From Actinernus sp. WN-2022 (lineage: Eukaryota; Cnidaria; Anthozoa; Actiniaria; Actinernidae): DNA of 64,000 nucleotides. Where the stretch lies: NCBI GenBank assembly GCA_030867875.1, contig JAOWCC010001589.1:138357745-138421744 (forward strand). The letters are read 5' to 3'. Within the stretch, counting starts at the first letter, position 1, and every line of letters starts with the position of its first letter. Position numbers and translations under genes: made by a program. The notes below the pieces were generated by a model, which ran no database searches, was not told the DNA's origin, and saw nothing but the letters and a program-made list of their open reading frames with translations. Of this stretch, positions 1-10,798 are shown one piece after another.

Positions 1-594
1 AATACAATACTCGACTAAAAATTACTATATAAAAAATAAACTACAGTAACGATAATGACAATTGGTTTAAAATGTAAGTATAAAAGGCTGCTAGTTTCTT
101 CCTAAAAACACTTAAACTACAATTCTTGATATCTGCTGGTAGATCGTTCCAAAGCTTAACGCCATTAAAGGAAAACGATTTCTGTCCAGTTTTAGTAGAG
201 TACTACTACTACTAATAATAATGTCTTTAATGAATCACCGATAAAATACATATCGTGTGTTACAGCTATAAGAGATCTTAAGACGAAAAGGCATTTCTTT
301 GCTTCACTAAGCTTCTTTTTAACGTGACTAGAGAATTAAAAGCTGACCATTTTTCGTCGAAAGATAGCGTTCAAAATGGAACCAGCGTCCAAAGAAACAA
401 TTTACATCTTTATCAAGAGCGAGAGTGAGAAATTGGTAGCTAAAAAAGGATGCAAGAAAGACACAAAACGATACTGAAAGTTTCGTAGCGATGCTGGCAG
501 CGTGTTGAAAAGCAGCTTCCGAAAGAGAAGACGACAAACCTCGCTCGCATCATGTAGGTCCTGTATTTATGCACAACTTTGCCTCTAGTAAAAC

Positions 595-877
595 CATAGT
601 TAATAGAGTGGAATGGTTAGGAAACTCAGGGACCTTCTTTGTTATAGGTCTTTGTTAGCTTTTTTCATCCACCACCGTGCACAAAACACAATAGAAATTC
701 CAACATGTTAATCAATCAGCCAATAGAAACATGTGAGTTCAGTCGTTCAGGGAACGCTAATGAACTATGATCGTGCACAATCTTTTGTCTTACCCCCTTC
801 CAACCTAAATCGCAGCGCCTTTGTTAGCCCTTTTGAAGTTAGCCGGGTTTCCTAACCATTCCACTCTATTAACTATG
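595..877. mobile_element. MITE with CATAGTTAATAGAGTGG ends
   Basis: The terminal inverted repeat is about 30 bp (CATAGTTAATAGAGTGG...), flanked by GTAAAAC at 588-594 and 878-884. The other repeat copy near 46435 shows the empty site GTAAAACttatg, which confirms the boundaries. There is no ORF. Confidence 0.82.
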
Positions 878-980
878 GTAAAACTTATGTCTATATAACA
901 AATCACTAAATGACTGTCCCCTCGGGAATCAGTGAGTTTCGTTTCCCCTCGATCCTCGAAGTTTCACTCGACTCCGTCTC

Positions 981-1042
981 GGGGAACATCGAGGATCTCG
1001 GGGAACATCGAGGATCTCGGGGAACATCGAGGATCTCGGGGA
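981..1042 (+). repeat. 19-bp tandem repeat, three units
   Basis: GGGGAACATCGAGGATCTC is repeated three times; it is present once, degenerate, in the copy near 46620. Confidence 0.9.
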
Positions 1043-1427
1043 AACAAAACTCACTGTTTCCCTCGGGGCCAGTCACTAAGTGTTTAATATTCGGTTAAAT
1101 AGGACGTTTGCATAATGACGTCACAAACTACAACTACCAGAACTCTTTGCGCGGATTCTTTTGTTCCTCTAATTTGGACCATTGTCTTGAAATTCATAAA
1201 TTGATAAATTTGAATGAGAAAAATAATTTGAAAAAGATTCTGCATGGTAGTTGGTTAAATGAGGCCATAATGAAAATGTCCTATCACCGAAAACTCTTTC
1301 TTTTCGCATATATCAAATCCACGTGCGCATTAATTTGAACATATTGGAACCAACTGGCGTTCCGTAAATGTAAACTTTGGGTTAGAATTCAGGTTGAAAA
1401 TTCAAATAACCTGACAAGATTTCCTAC

Positions 1428-1562
1428 CGTTTTGTCCGGTGTGATCAGTAAGGGGACCGGTGTCGCCAGTGGCTGTTGCCCCAGAGTTAAGTAACCAATC
1501 AAAGTTGTCATCAAAAAGAACGTTGACCCACTCGCAAAAACCGCCGTCAAAGTCGCACGTCC
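1428..1562 (-). CDS. MAM exon D (first half of MAM domain 2)
   Basis: This is 135 nt with acceptor TTATCCGCAG and a weaker GTAGGA donor. It encodes TCDFDGGFCEWVNV, DNFDWLLNSG and DTGPLTDHTGQN. Its partner exon (GHYM...) would be left of the window. Confidence 0.9.
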
Positions 1563-4500
1563 CTGCGGATAATAAAACGAGGTGTGAAAAGGGGTATCCA
1601 TGATTCAAAAATCCCATTGCAGGGCTCGAAATTGCGCCCGATACGGGCGTAAATACGCCTAGATTTTTTCGTTTTACGCCTAACGTTTTCCACTTAGGCG
1701 TAAAAGTTTGGAGAATTACGCCTAATTTTTTTAAGCTGGGCGTAAAATTACGCCTCCTTTTTTTCTTAATTTCGAGCCCTGCATTAAATGTTTGTGCTTT
1801 ATGATGCTCGCATATCTTTCTCGTCAGAAATTCCTGCGATATTCCACAAGTGTATATCACTTCTGATTTGCGAACATTCAAGGTATAACTACCGTCTAGG
1901 TACATCACGACTCAAAATACTCCCCAAAATATACACAGCGGACAAATGAAATGGAAAAACGGTTACTGCTGGTCTGCCATGTTTAAACGAGCAATATCGT
2001 CGGTTGTGTCCGCGATCATTTCGCCATGTGTCAGCGTTTGGTCCTCGATGGCCGAATAACGAGCGAGCATACCATTCGTACGTCTTACTGCGCATGGTCG
2101 TTTTCGTCAAGGGGAAAATACATTAATAATGCATTTTCTCAACTCCTCATACAAGTCGTCCAAAAACCTACCCCCTCTCCCCCAAATAAAAAAAAAACCT
2201 AACCATTTCCAACCACAAATCATTCATAGAACGAGTATAAATACACACGAGCTGGCTTTAAAGTGATATTTTCAAGTGGCAAGGTATTCTGAAGTTATCG
2301 CGGCCGAACCAACACTCAGGGTCCTAAAATAACTGAGTAGAAGGTGCTGCCTTTGTGAAACAACTGCAAATGGTTAGACCTTCACGTCTTCTCGGATAAG
2401 GACGTAAAATCGTAGGTCTACCGTCGGCCTTAAGTTTATCAGTCTCACCAGACTGTCACGAGTTACCGACGTTAAATAAAGTTGCTTTACTTTACTTTAT
2501 TGCCGAAATGGATTTGTAGTTAAAACAAACGTATATAGTATTTTCACTGATATCATAGGTCTTTTGCAGGAAACAGTCACGTGCTGATATATGACTTCAA
2601 TAACCAATGAATTTCGCTTGTGATCCCATGGGAAAGGTATTTGGATGGTGAACAATCTTCAGCACTGACGCTGTTTTTGAAAGATCGACAATTGATTGCA
2701 GGTGGAAAATAGCATTTACAAAGGTTTTGCTAATAACACTACCGATCTCGTACAAGTGCGTTTAAATAAATGAAGTCAGATTTTGCTATCCAGTACAACC
2801 ACGTGATTGCATTCCTGTAAAAGGTCCATCAACTACAGTAATCCTGTACCGCTCGAGACCTGTATTCTGATTGCACCCATTATACTGTAGCTCTATTGTT
2901 TTCGTACTGCACGTTCTAAAGGTTAGGGTGTTTCGTATTGTTGGGAAAGCCAATGCTGTGGCTCGTTTCGAGCGGTACAGGATGGCCCATCAACTAAGCC
3001 GTCTATTAAGGAATGCTATATGCCGCGGGAAGCAAGTTCCAGTTGACGTTTCGAGCGCTAAGGAAACAGGATATAGTATTTACCTGGCTCTCCCCTTGTC
3101 CGAGTGAGAGCAGCTTCCAATACTCTTGTTTTTTGGTCCTCTGTGAGTGGTTTGCCGTCACAAGTCCCGTTTAAAAATTGTATGTTGTCTAAAGCCATGT
3201 CGCTCTGATACGACTTACCGCGACGCGCGAAAAATGCAACCTGAGAATGTAAAGAAATGTTAAGAATTATAAGTAGAGCAGCAGCAGCAACTATAATAAT
3301 ATTAACAATACTCCGCGAACCTCTCTACACCGCACGCCTCTACACCGCACGCCTATCTACACCGCACGCCTCTCTACACCACACACCTCTCTACACTGCA
3401 TGCCTCTCTACACTCTACGCCTCTCTACACTCTACGCCTCTCTACACCGCGCGCCTCTCTACACCGCACACCTCTCTACACCGCGCGCCTCTCTACACCG
3501 CACACCTCTCTACACTGCATGCCTCTCTTTACTGTACGCCTATCTACACCGCACGCCCATCTACACTGCACGCATATCTACAATCCACGCCTCTATACAC
3601 CGCACACCTCTAATCTATACACCACACACCTCTACACAGCACATCTCTCTACACCGCGTGCCTCTCTACACCGCGCGCCTATCTACACCGCACGCCTATC
3701 TACACTGCACGCCTATCTCACCGCACGCCTCTATACACCGCACACCTCTAATCTATACACCACACACCTCTCTACACCGCACATCTCTCTACACCGCACG
3801 CTAATCTCACCGCACGCTAATCTCACCGCACGCCTCTATACACCGCACACCTCTACACTCCACGCCTCTATACACCGCACGCCTCTCTACACCGCACGCC
3901 TCTCTACACTGCACGCCTCTCTCACCGCACGCCTCTCTACACCGCACGCTTCTCTACACTCCACGCCTCTCTACACCGCACGCCTCTCTACATCGCACGC
4001 CTCTCTACACTCCACGCCTCTCTACACCACACACCTCTCTACACCGCACGCCTCTCTACACCGCACGCCTCTCTACACCGCACGCCTCTATACACCGCAC
4101 GCCTCTCTACACCGCACGCCTCTCTCATCGCACGCCTCTCTACACCGCACGCCTCTACACCGCACGCCTCTATACACCGCACGCCTCTCTACACCGCACG
4201 CCTCTCTACACCGCACGCCTCTCTACACCGCACGCCTCTCTACACCGCACGCCTCTTTACACCGCACGCCTCTATACACCGCACGCCTCTCTACACCGCA
4301 CGCCTCTCTACACCGCACGCCTCTCTGCACCGCACGCCTCTCTACACCGCACCTCTTTCTACACTCCACGCCTCTATACACGCACACCTATAATCTATAT
4401 ACCACACACCTCTCTACACCGCACGCCTCTCTACACCGCACGCCTCTATATACCGCACGCCTCTCTACATCGCACGCCTCCCTACACCGCACACCTCTCT

Positions 4501-7500
4501 ACACCACATGACTCTACAACGTATGCACACCTCAAGTTGTAAATTTCCTGTAATCAAAACGTCTATAAAGCGGAAACGGACAGAATTGCTGATACATATT
4601 TTAAAACAAATTCTGCATTGGACATCTGGACAACAACGTAAACATTTGGGGTAAATAAAGTTTATTCATCAGTCTTCTGTTATGAATTACTACTACTCAG
4701 CCGAGATGAGTAACAGTGCCTAATGAAAGACAGCATTTGTTGGTCTGTGAAGTGAAGTAATGTTTAAAGTCCGACAATGAGGACTGGACGGGGATTTCAA
4801 GTCCGCGCAATTTGTTCCAGTCCGAGGCGCAGCCGAGGACTGGAACTAATTGCAAGGACTTGAAATCCCCGTCCAGTCCGAAATTGGAGGACTTTGAACG
4901 ACTTCAACTCCTCATTAATTATTCGGGAGGAATCAAAGACAAATAAAAGTTGCTGGTAGTTTAGTATTTTGCAAGGAAAACTAAAAAATATCGAGAAAAT
5001 AATGCACTTGGATGATAATCTAACTTAGTAAAAGAGGTGTATCCACCTCATAATGATAATGAATGGAATTTGAAAGGAAATTGTTTAATCTGATCAATAA
5101 AAGAGTAATTATGCATGCCATGATGTTTTTCAATAATTTATTCGTAGTAACTGGAAAAATTTCCAGTTACTGGAACAACTTGTTCCAGTAACTAGAAACT
5201 TTTCCAGTTACTGCTAGGAGGACTAGACCAGGTATCCAGTGTCCTCAAGGGATTAAAATCAGACCATTGGATTGGCTGAATACCTCGTGAATAATTAATG
5301 AGGACTTGAACCATTTTTAATAACAGCGTATCGTTCCTTGTTACTGTTATTTTGAATTCGTTCTGTGTGATTACGTCATATCCCTTTACGATCGCTTTAT
5401 GTTGTGTTTTTAAGAAATACAGTGGGTTCCATAGAAAAGAGCTTTTCGACTCGTCGTCGCCTTTTATTTCTTTGGTCCTCAGGAAACCAGTCTATATTCA
5501 CCATTTTAATAAGTATGACTGTAAGTATAATCATTAACGTCATACGCGTACTTCTCGTGTATCAGGACTTGAATGCATGTTTTAAAATGTAGTTACCAGC
5601 GCCTCTGCTGCATCTTAGAAAGTCTTAATTTTACTTCCATCTTTTATTCAAGTAATCGTGAGTTAAACTTTCGCGATTTGTTTGCTTTTCCGCGATTGAC
5701 GTCACTATAATTGAATTCCAACCACTTATTAAAAAGATGTATAAGCCATAGCTCCCGTCAAGTGGACTATTGGTATGGGTTACCTTATCATTTGTAATAG
5801 AGCGGGTTTCGATTTAGTGTCGTAAACCGAACCAAAACCAAAGTATTCACAGAGCCAATCACGGCAGTAAGTAAAAACGCAATGCGCCAATCACAAACTG
5901 AAGTAATCCGAGATTGGTTTTACTTGAATCAATCACGAGGAAAAGTAAACGCAATCGTGTATAGCTCCCGCTAAAACGAAAGTTGATTACGCGATAGACC
6001 AAAACAATGTTAGGTTTTAGTTTGGAACTTGATTGACTGATAATTACAAAACATTTTTCACAGCCAATAGAAAAGCGAAGCAAACGCTAAACCAAAGCGA
6101 AGAGCACGCATCATGATAACTTTGTGAACCTTACCTTGTATTCTTTATTGCCATACACGGTAACTTGAGCGGAATGCCATCTACTGCCTTGATTACGGTA
6201 GCGACCCCAGGCGAAGTGAGGAGTTCTACCTTCAATGATGTACACCTTCAGGTCACCGATACCAGTGCCATACATATTGTAATAGAATCGCATGCACCTG
6301 ACTCCTCTCATTGGAGGGCTAAAGAGTCGTGCCACGTGACCGACACGACGTGGCCACGAAGCTTCAATCAACATGTAATGACCTGTGGATGTTTAAATAA
6401 ATCAATAAATTATTACATAATCTTCGCACTTACAATATGTTTTATAGAAGAAACTATTTTTTTCCCAAAAGTCTTACAATCATGATATGTGTGAAGTAAA
6501 GGGACTGAGTTATATTATAACAATAACACTACAATATATTTACAAAATGATGTACCCTACTAGCAGAATAAAAGAAAGTTGAACTGAGCTATAAGAACGA
6601 TGATTAAGGATATGTATATTTTTATTATATGGACGATAGTGTTTTACTGAGAAATAAACCACTCGTAGAACTCATACGAAACTACGTCACGTTTGCCGCC
6701 TTTTTAACTACAAAGATGGCGGCAGGTCTGTGAAAATCACAGAGCTCGAGGAAGATGTAAACGGCTTAAATGAGCTGCACGACAATGAATATTCCGAGCA
6801 CAAATAGCCAAATACGATCTAAAACTCTCTAAAGATTTTCTCGGCTGCAACGAAGAGACAAGAAAACCCGATGAAACCCCCCAGAACAGTTTTAATTTAT
6901 TATCCATATAATAAAAAGGAAATTACATGGTGGTTTGAAGATATGAAGTTTATCCTCGAGAGTCGAAAACATTTCACGAGTGAGCGCAATATCTTCTCAT
7001 CACCGTGTAATATCCTCCATATAACCCCATCAAGTATTTTCTCTCGCGCGTGATTGGTTGAATGTGTCACTTGACCCGATATTTTCTCTTCGCGAGCGGG
7101 AAATATCAGCGAATACACCCCCTGTGAGAGCAAGGGCTCTCCCGTAAAGGGAAATATTTGAAGGATTATAAAGACACTAACCTGCTTTGCGGCGAAGAAC
7201 TATGAACTGATATTTGTCCTCGGACATTATCTGTTCCTCGAAACTCAAAACTTCGCTCTCGGAAACTGTTCTGTTCTTGGAACAGACAAATATCAGTGCT
7301 CAATTCAACGCCACAAATGGGTTATTATTTATATATTAAGAAGTATTCGTAAAATACACTACTACCAATACCGTTACAATATTGAAACAACTCAGTGCTA
7401 TGAGAAATTAATTTACAACACACAGCTCCTAATTTGTGATTGTGGCCTTGGTATGTGTATCGTACGAAAATGGGACATTTGCACTGAATCGAGCCACAAC

Positions 7501-7861
7501 ATCAGCTAGATTTATCAGAGGAGAATCGGTTATTTTTCGAACTTCTCTTAATAGACGCTCAACACAGAGGGTCTAGTTCCCCTGTTTCCTGTTGGCAAAT
7601 GAACACATGCACCCTCCCTACTACACCCTATGAAGTCATGGTATGAGAATTATTTCTGCTTCTTCAGTTTACGTCGTGCAAATGTCAAGCAGTTTATTTC
7701 CAAATATTTATCGTTCTGGGACCCGCCGTTACCTGTGCCTGACACGTCACTCTCTGGTCCTGTTTCAGTACTGGTTGTCCTCCCACTGTGACGTTCCCAG
7801 TCGAAGTCATCCCCCTTTACGTTGCGCCATTGACAGAGGTCAGCATCAAAATTACATCCTC
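1428..7861 (-). CDS. MAM-domain protein, partial gene (four exons; 3' end outside window)
   Basis: Exons on the minus strand: 7861-7733, 6382-6135, 3240-3084, 1562-1428, with phases 1-1, 1-0, 0-1, 1-1. Spliced, they give one full MAM domain of about 165 residues with its four conserved cysteines: GGCNFD, LCQW, RCMRF, NGTC. Other MAM hallmarks are FDWERHSG, TGPESD, GHYMLIEAS, MYGTGIGDL, NQGSRWHSAQV and SYQSDMALDNIQF. A linker of about 22 residues follows, then the first half of a second MAM domain (TCDFDGGFCEW, FDWLLNSG, GPLTDH). MAM domains mediate extracellular adhesion and occur in membrane or secreted mosaics; in corals such proteins are reported in the skeletal matrix. Which subfamily this is cannot be told. 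The next exon must lie left of base 1. Confidence 0.9.
2302..2500 (+). repeat. tRNA-derived SINE, 5'-truncated
   Basis: Begins just after the B box (ggccgaaccaacactcagg) and continues through the family body to a ttactttactttatt tail. The same body is in the 47713-47964 and 56776-57010 copies. Confidence 0.75.
2563..2824. repeat. Dispersed MITE-like repeat (CTTTTGCAGGAA family), copy 1
   Basis: About 260 bp with short inverted ends TTTTGCAGGAAACAGTCACG and its complement. Closely related copies lie at 16915-17192 and 24391-24670. Confidence 0.65.
3084..3240 (-). CDS. MAM exon C (end of MAM domain 1 and linker)
   Basis: This is 157 nt with acceptor CATTCTCAG and donor GTAAAT. It encodes RRGKSYQSDMALDNIQF then NGTC, the terminal MAM strand with the last conserved cysteine, followed by a charged linker (TEDQKTRVLEAALTR). 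Confidence 0.9.
3319..4517 (+). repeat. 17-bp minisatellite, about 70 units
   Basis: The unit is about CCGCACGCCTCTCTACA with variants and occasional 1-3 bp indels over 1.2 kb, in a MAM-gene intron. The unit has no forward stop in any frame, so it produces long artificial ORFs (3257-3613, 3400-3804, 3519-4511) with a 17-residue protein period such as SLHRTPLYTARLSTPHA. Codon content follows the DNA repeat; it is not a gene. Confidence 0.97.
4763..5305 (+). mobile_element. Short non-autonomous relative of the 19722-20857 element
   Basis: A near-perfect hairpin of about 135 bp (4763-4897, arms GACTGGACGGGGATTTC and complement) sits next to a left repeat ctcattaattattc at 4911. TTCCAGTTACTGG motifs lie in the body and an inverted right end at 5289-5305. 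It has no ORF and lies in a MAM-gene intron. Confidence 0.6.
5797..6110. repeat. Dispersed repeat related to the 59664-59945 MITE
   Basis: Left end ATAGAGCGGGTTTCG is followed by CCAATCA-rich body as in 59664-59945. The right end is not recognisable before MAM exon B. Confidence 0.45.
6135..6382 (-). CDS. MAM exon B (second half of MAM domain 1)
   Basis: This is 248 nt with acceptor CATCCACAG and donor GTAAGG. It encodes HYMLIEASWP, RCMRFYYNMYGTGIGDLKVYI and NQGSRWHSAQVTV. The split glycine codon G|GT links it to exon A. Confidence 0.93.
6908..7135. repeat. Dispersed repeat with inverse copy at 12330-12480
   Basis: The segment ctctcgcgcgtgattggttg to gaaatatcagcgaat at 7040-7110 reappears reverse-complemented at 12370-12455. 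It contains an internal hairpin. Confidence 0.5.
7733..7861 (-). CDS. MAM exon A (first half of MAM domain 1)
   Basis: This is 129 nt with acceptor ATACTCCCAG and donor GTAACG. It encodes GCNFDADLCQW, DDFDWERHSG and TETGPESDVSG. It starts and ends in phase 1, the usual arrangement for shuffled MAM exons. Confidence 0.88.
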
Positions 7862-7973
7862 CTGGGAGTATAACGTGTTTAACTGCGGAACAAAAAAATG
7901 TGTTAAAAAGTCAAGGTTTAGGCTCGTTAAATGGCATGGAAAATGCGCAATATGTAGTTGCAGCCCGTACTTA

Positions 7974-8757
7974 GGCCCAGATCAAACGTCGATCTTCTCA
8001 TGAGCCGTACTTAATTCAATTAAGATCGACATAAGATCGACTGTTGATTCAGACGTCGAACCTAATTCAGTCGCTCCGAATGATATTTAGATGTGAAGCA
8101 TAGAGGTCAGCGGGAAACAGACAGTGAAACAATGGCGGACGGAATGGCCAACTCAAACACAACTAGAACAAGGGCTTTTCTTCTGGGAATGAATGAACGA
8201 AATAGAAGAAGAAGAAGGATGATGCAAACTGCATTAAATTATGTTCAACTTGTTAAAAGAAGGAGATTGCTGCAAAATATGTCTCATCACTGTGCTCTTG
8301 AGGTTTTCGGAGAGCAATGAAACGCCAATCTACAATAGTTTGTGTTGCATATGGGTAACGTCCAATTCATGCAGTAGTATTTAATGGTCGCAAAACATGA
8401 ACTCCACATGTTTTCATGGCCTATTTGTCTTCTCCAGGCAGCCATGTTTTTTTCACATCTTCTGCGCATGCCTTTCAGGGGTGGAAAGGGATTGTGGGAA
8501 TGAAAAAGCTATTATAACAATTTATACTACATTATAATAATGTATGCATTAGGTTCGGCTCATGAAAAGTTCGACGTTTGAATCAGAGTCGCTCCAAAGT
8601 CGTCATTCCCGACTGCCCTTGTCGGCGACGGAACTGTACGACTGTGTCGATCTTAATACAATTTGTCGAACTTAATTGATTCAAACGTCGTACTTCTCAT
8701 GAACTTAATTCACGTATTAGGTTCGGCTCATGAGAAGATCGACGTTTGAACTGGGAC
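7974..8757 (+). mobile_element. PIF/Harbinger-type element with TTA target duplication
   Basis: Ends GGCCCAGATCAAACGTC and (complement) GTCCCAGTTCAAACGTC are flanked by TTA at 7971-7973 and 8758-8760. The motif CATGAGCCGAACCTAAT recurs in subterminal repeats at both ends. Three-base TWA duplications are typical of PIF/Harbinger. It carries a short ORF (8132-8320). Confidence 0.75.
8132..8320 (+). CDS. Arginine-rich ORF inside the Harbinger-type element
   Basis: Start context acaATGG gives 62 residues: MADGMANSNTT, then GMNERNRRRRRMMQ and VKRRRLLQ, a strongly basic stretch that could bind DNA or be a nuclear signal. I do not recognise a complete domain; it may be the remnant N-terminus of a Harbinger transposase or MADF/Myb-like partner. 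The frame ends before any DDE motif. Confidence 0.35.
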   Translation: MADGMANSNTTRTRAFLLGMNERNRRRRRMMQTALNYVQLVKRRRLLQNMSHHCALEVFGEQ

Positions 8758-8761
8758 TTAG

Positions 8762-8814
8762 TCATTTGAAGAACACTTGTAAACTAGTCATTTGAAGAAC
8801 ACTTGTAAACTAAT
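8762..8814 (+). repeat. 29-bp direct duplication
   Basis: gtcatttgaagaacacttg followed by taaacta occurs twice in tandem, between two MITEs. Confidence 0.9.
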
Positions 8815-8817
8815 CAC

Positions 8818-9139
8818 CCCGGGAGGGGGAGGGGGGGAATGGTACTTCCGTATATAAGCTATACGGGTATGTGCTACCCCAATGTGTATGGTTTCCAGCT
8901 GTTTTAGTCTGAAATAGGGTCATTTATTTCGCATTTTTTAGTCTGGAATAGGGTATGATCTTGACAGGGAAGTATAAGACCGCACATTTTCATATATTTC
9001 CCTTGTTATCAAATAGAGTACAGGTCTGAATAAGGGTATGGGAAATCTTATATTTTGGTCTGCCATAGGGTTAGGGTTTTGAGACCCGTTCTGCACACTT
9101 CCATCCTTAATTCCTTGGAGTACCCCCACCCCCCCCGAG
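8818..9139. mobile_element. MITE with 9-bp target duplication ACTAATCAC
   Basis: Ends CCCGGGAGGGGGAGG and complement of cccccaccccccccgag are flanked by ACTAATCAC at 8809-8817 and 9140-9148. The body phrase tagtctggaatagggtatga recurs near 53565. Nine-base duplications suggest Mutator-like mobilisation. Confidence 0.75.
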
Positions 9140-9934
9140 ACTAATCACTGAAACAGTGACCTATCAAATGTGTTCATTATTTGGCGACAATCAAGAACAG
9201 TCGGGGGTGTCCGTTCGTAGTCTTTGTATCTATAAATGGAATGTGGTTCGTCCAATGAACTGTTTTAAATGGGGTCAGAAATCCTTCAAAGTGAAATGTC
9301 TACATGCACATCCTGTAAATCGGATTTATCATCAGCTTGCCTACTTGATCTTAATTTGCCGTGCGGTTGCAACTGGATCTGCAGAAAGTCAAGGGCGCTT
9401 AAAGAACGAAGTTGAGAATATTTCGTGGAGTGAAAGTGAGCGAATTTTGTACTGTATATGAACGGAAAAATGTACACGAGTTCGAAGTACATACATTAGT
9501 CAGCATGCAGGAGTCACTGCTTGAGGGCCAAGAATGAAAACAGAGATAAAGCATGTATATACCTTATTCATAAAACCGTCAGATCAATGCCTGTTACTCT
9601 AACTTATTGTGCGAACCAAACAAGTCGATATACAAATTATGACTGAGATTAATGTACTTTACTTTCGGCACAATAGTGCCGAGTATGGCAGGAACTGGGA
9701 AATCGACAATGGACATGCAGAGAGACATGAATGAATTGTTTTGACGACCTCTATGGCATTTCTCTGCATGCGCAATACTTCATTCCATACAGGGTTATAA
9801 AAGAGATTCAATAGTACGCGCTCTCTGATTGGTTGTTCCCCGCCTTTGCACGAGGCTATGTAAACACGAGCATGATTTGAAAGGTGTGACATTGAGATGT
9901 TCTTAAACTTTACTGATTTCTTTTTCATAAAAGA

Positions 9935-10073
9935 AATAGAAAACAGTTACTCTGTTCACATAACGTTATATAGACACTCAACTGAGTTGTGGAAACACTC
10001 GTCAACAAGCTCGTGTTGTCATAACTCTCTCGTGGTTGATAACGCTATGTAAACACAGAAACTGTTTTCTATT
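9935..10073. repeat. Hairpin MITE
   Basis: Inverted ends AATAGAAAACAGTT... continue imperfectly for about 40 bp on each side (GTTCACATAACGTTAT). Confidence 0.75.
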
Positions 10074-10156
10074 TATATTCTTAAATAATGATTGCATGGT
10101 GACTAAAATGCCCACAGCCTAATCTCGCTGTTTATGTAAGATAACTTTCATCGTAT

Positions 10157-10402
10157 ATTTAGAATATGGTCACACCCACTAAGTCAATCAGAGTCCAGCA
10201 TTTTCTCGCTCTTAATCCCATAGAAACTACAGTACTTAGAGAATACTAATATTATATTAATATTATACTAATATTATACTAATATTATAAAGGCTTTTGT
10301 TCTCCTTTGTTCACAAACCTTATTAGTAGTCTCTAAGTACTTAGAGCACACTATTTACTTTAACCACACATTTTCCTTCGTGGGTGTGACCATATTCTAA
10401 AT
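10157..10402. repeat. Hairpin MITE with 23-bp perfect ends
   Basis: ATTTAGAATATGGTCACACC at 10157 and its complement at 10380-10402. The body is AT-rich with taatattata repeats. Confidence 0.85.
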
Positions 10403-10403
10403 C

Positions 10404-10518
10404 GGTTAGATAATGAACGCTCTTGTTTTATGGCATTTAGAATGTCTTGCATTCATTAAGAAAGCCACGATGCAAGACATTCTAAATGCCATACACCACT
10501 CGCGTTCATTATCTAACC
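10404..10518. repeat. Hairpin MITE with 17-bp perfect ends
   Basis: GGTTAGATAATGAACGC at both ends, inverted, with a second inner inverted pair ATGGCATTTAGAATGTC. It abuts the previous element. Confidence 0.85.
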
Positions 10519-10526
10519 TATACATA

Positions 10527-10672
10527 GAGGATATTATATGGCCTCGCGGAAATACAGATTTTATCTTCGAGTTTTGATGAAATATCTTACGAGTGAGCGC
10601 AGCGAACGAGTAATATTTTTCATCAACACGAGAAGATAAAATACATATCTCCAAGCGGCCATGTAATGTTCT
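10527..10672. repeat. Imperfect hairpin MITE
   Basis: Arms ...attttatcttcgagttttgatgaaa... and complement, with gtgagcgcagcgaacgag in the loop. Confidence 0.65.
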
Positions 10673-10735
10673 GTTTAATATACGATTATCGATGAAATAC
10701 CAGCTTTCAATCTCTTCCTAAAAAGGCTAGAAATC

Positions 10736-10798
10736 TAGCCTGAATTTCAGCCGTCTCCTCTGGTAACGAACCAGAAGAGACGGCTGAAATTCAGGCTA
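10736..10798. repeat. 63-bp hairpin, TAGCCTGAATTTCAGCC arms
   Basis: A 28-nt arm (tagcctgaatttcagccgtc...) pairs with its complement around a 7-base loop; a single mismatch is visible. Confidence 0.9.

Larger units (their letters stand above)
330..1090. repeat. Dispersed repeat, copy 1 (with insertion)
   Basis: Segments match 46240-46690 in the same orientation (tcgtcgaaagatagcg, gtaaaacttatgtctat, ctcggggccagtcactaagtg). Copy 1 is interrupted by the element at 595-877 and has an internal 19-bp triplication at 981-1042. Confidence 0.7.

Noticed and set aside
3519..4511. 330-residue ORF with a 17-residue protein period
   Set aside because: It is the translation of a 17-bp DNA satellite; other frames are equally open and there is no independent coding signal.
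9060..9080. Telomere-like ttagggtt words (also 39356, 59269)
   Set aside because: Isolated one- or two-unit matches with no tandem array.
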